This document shows, in pieces, positions 5,346 through 6,421 of a DNA stretch of 6,421 bases (position 1 is its first letter; the number at the start of each line of letters is the position of its first letter). A program made the position numbers and the translations under genes. The notes beneath the pieces are model-generated. The model saw nothing but the letters and a program-made list of their open reading frames with translations. It was not told the origin of the DNA and did not search any database. This stretch comes from an uncultured Lachnospiraceae bacterium (GTDB lineage: Bacteria > Bacillota > Clostridia > Lachnospirales > Lachnospiraceae), in assembly GCA_958422845.1 (NCBI GenBank), contig CATZPU010000070.1, positions 1 through 6,421 on the forward strand. The letters are read 5' to 3'.

Positions 5346-6344
5346 ATGAATGAAGAAAACATGACGACACCAGTAACGCAGGAGCCGGAGACAGTACAGG
5401 GGACAGCAGAAATGACAGAGACAGCTCCGGCGCAGGAAACAACAGAAACGGCAGAGACAATGGCTGATTATGAGGAAGCGATCACTGCTTCCATGAAACC
5501 GATCCACGAGGGCGATATTCTCACAGGAACGATCATCGGCGTATCCGATGAGGAGCTGACCGTTGATCTCGGTATCTACACAGACGGAGTGATCCGCTTA
5601 AGCGATGCAAGCGACGATCCGTCCTTTACCTTCCATGATTTTGAAGTCGGTCAGGAGGTTTCTGCGACTGTGATCCGCCGAGACAACGCGCAGGGACGCA
5701 TTCAGCTCTCTCTCAAAGCGGCATCAGCCGTACTTGGCTGGGAACGTCTCGTGCAGCTTGAAAAAGAGCAGTCCAATATCACAGTCAAGATCAGCGAGGC
5801 AGTAAAAAGTGGCGTAACTGCTTATGTAGAAGGTATCCGCGGATTTATCCCGGCATCGAAGCTCTCCCTTACTTACGTAGAAGACCTTGACGCATGGGTC
5901 GGACGCGAGATCGAGGTTCGCGTCATTACTGCTGATCCTGAAGACAAAAAGCTTGTCCTTTCTGCAAGAGAAATCCTGCGCGAAAAAGAAGAGGAAGAGC
6001 GCAAAGCGCGTATCTCAAACGTGCAGGTAGGACTTGTAACAGAGGGAACCGTCGAGTCCCTGATGCCTTACGGCGCATTCGTAAATCTCGGCAACGGTCT
6101 GTCCGGTCTCGTACACGTATCCCAGATCAGCCAGCAGCGCATCAAGCATCCGAAGGCAGTTCTGGAAGAAGGACAGAAAGTCAAAGTCAAGATCATTGCG
6201 GTAAAAGACGGCAAGATCAGCCTGAGCATGAAAGCACTTGAAGATGTAGCCGCAACGGAAATTGAGGAAGAGACATTCGAGCTTCCGGAGAGTGAGGCTG
6301 CAACGACGTCACTGGCGTCACTGTTTAAGAATATTAAGCTTTAA
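5346..6344 (+). CDS. S1 RNA-binding domain protein, three domains (ribosomal protein S1-like)
   Basis: The product is 332 residues with three S1-type OB-fold domains at about 53-124, 143-207 and 226-298. The third is the most canonical, with GTVESLMPYGAFVNLGNGLS (234-253) followed by GLVHVSQIS and the closing KISLSMKAL. Domains one and two are more divergent but keep the G-x-V/I opening and the KLVLSAREI or RIQLSLKAA endings. A charged KEEEERK linker joins domains two and three. The first 48 residues are a low-complexity Thr/Glu-rich acidic tail, probably disordered. Proteins of this kind bind mRNA on the ribosome or act in RNA turnover. It is shorter than the six-domain enterobacterial RpsA and the four-domain Bacillus YpfD, so calling it true ribosomal protein S1 would go too far. 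It is transcribed divergently from tsaC with its own promoter and a strong ribosome binding site. Confidence 0.9.
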   Translation: MNEENMTTPVTQEPETVQGTAEMTETAPAQETTETAETMADYEEAITASMKPIHEGDILTGTIIGVSDEELTVDLGIYTDGVIRLSDASDDPSFTFHDFEVGQEVSATVIRRDNAQGRIQLSLKAASAVLGWERLVQLEKEQSNITVKISEAVKSGVTAYVEGIRGFIPASKLSLTYVEDLDAWVGREIEVRVITADPEDKKLVLSAREILREKEEEERKARISNVQVGLVTEGTVESLMPYGAFVNLGNGLSGLVHVSQISQQRIKHPKAVLEEGQKVKVKIIAVKDGKISLSMKALEDVAATEIEEETFELPESEAATTSLASLFKNIKL

Positions 6345-6345
6345 A

Positions 6346-6413
6346 GAGTCACCATACCCTGCGGAATGTATATATAGAGCGAGGGTGCCACTCAATCATC
6401 TAATTTGATGATT
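6346..6413 (+). terminator. Stem-loop region downstream of the S1 gene, possible terminator
   Basis: Two structures follow the stop codon. An imperfect long stem pairs GAGT and ACCCTGC (6346-6362) with GCGAGGGT and ACTC (6379-6393). A second hairpin pairs AATCATC (6394-6400) with GATGATT (6407-6413) and runs into TTTTG. The T-run is short, so terminator function is tentative. The window ends 8 bases later and the next gene is not visible. Confidence 0.35.
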
Positions 6414-6421
6414 TTGCGACA

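Overview
The window looks like chromosome of a Gram-positive Clostridia species, most likely Lachnospiraceae. This is inferred from the strong AGGAGG-type ribosome binding sites, sigma-A-like promoters, a core gene order tsaC - LMW-phosphatase-like - upp that resembles the Bacillus/Clostridia ywlC-ywlE-upp neighbourhood, and a secreted protein with Thr-Glu-Pro repeats. No RNA gene, CRISPR array, insertion sequence or complete mobile element was seen.

Left part (1-2097): the 5' end of a secreted repeat protein runs leftward off the window edge. Divergent from it, across a 333-base AT-rich spacer, is a DUF234-type P-loop ATPase gene. The spacer holds a near-consensus promoter for the ATPase (TTGACA, 17 bases, TATACT), a perfect 14-bp palindrome just upstream of it and a perfect 9-bp inverted repeat just downstream. 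That arrangement suggests regulated expression. The ATPase keeps its Walker motifs, but its C-terminal nuclease-like domain has lost the acidic and lysine positions expected of an active site.

Middle (2098-3028): an AT-rich GNAT acetyltransferase gene (about 37% GC on sampled lines against 50-58% in neighbours) sits between two non-coding stretches. The left stretch may carry a gene remnant on the minus strand. The right stretch contains a probable bidirectional terminator, two more hairpins and a ninefold-base motif present three times.

Right part (3029-6421): a minus-strand operon reads tsaC/Sua5 (tRNA t6A synthesis), then a low-molecular-weight phosphatase homologue, then upp (uracil salvage). 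The phosphatase homologue has Ser and Glu in place of the catalytic Cys and Arg, so it is predicted to be a pseudo-phosphatase that has kept the fold and the operon place of YwlE. Upp is translationally coupled to it by a TAATG overlap. A short divergent promoter region separates this operon from a plus-strand gene for a three-domain S1 RNA-binding protein, whose 3' flank contains stem-loops.

Most of the window is ordinary housekeeping sequence. I found no clear new multi-gene system. The most interesting items are the dead-site phosphatase kept in a conserved operon, the ATPase with a degenerate nuclease domain behind a palindrome-flanked promoter, and the structured intergenic sequence beside upp.
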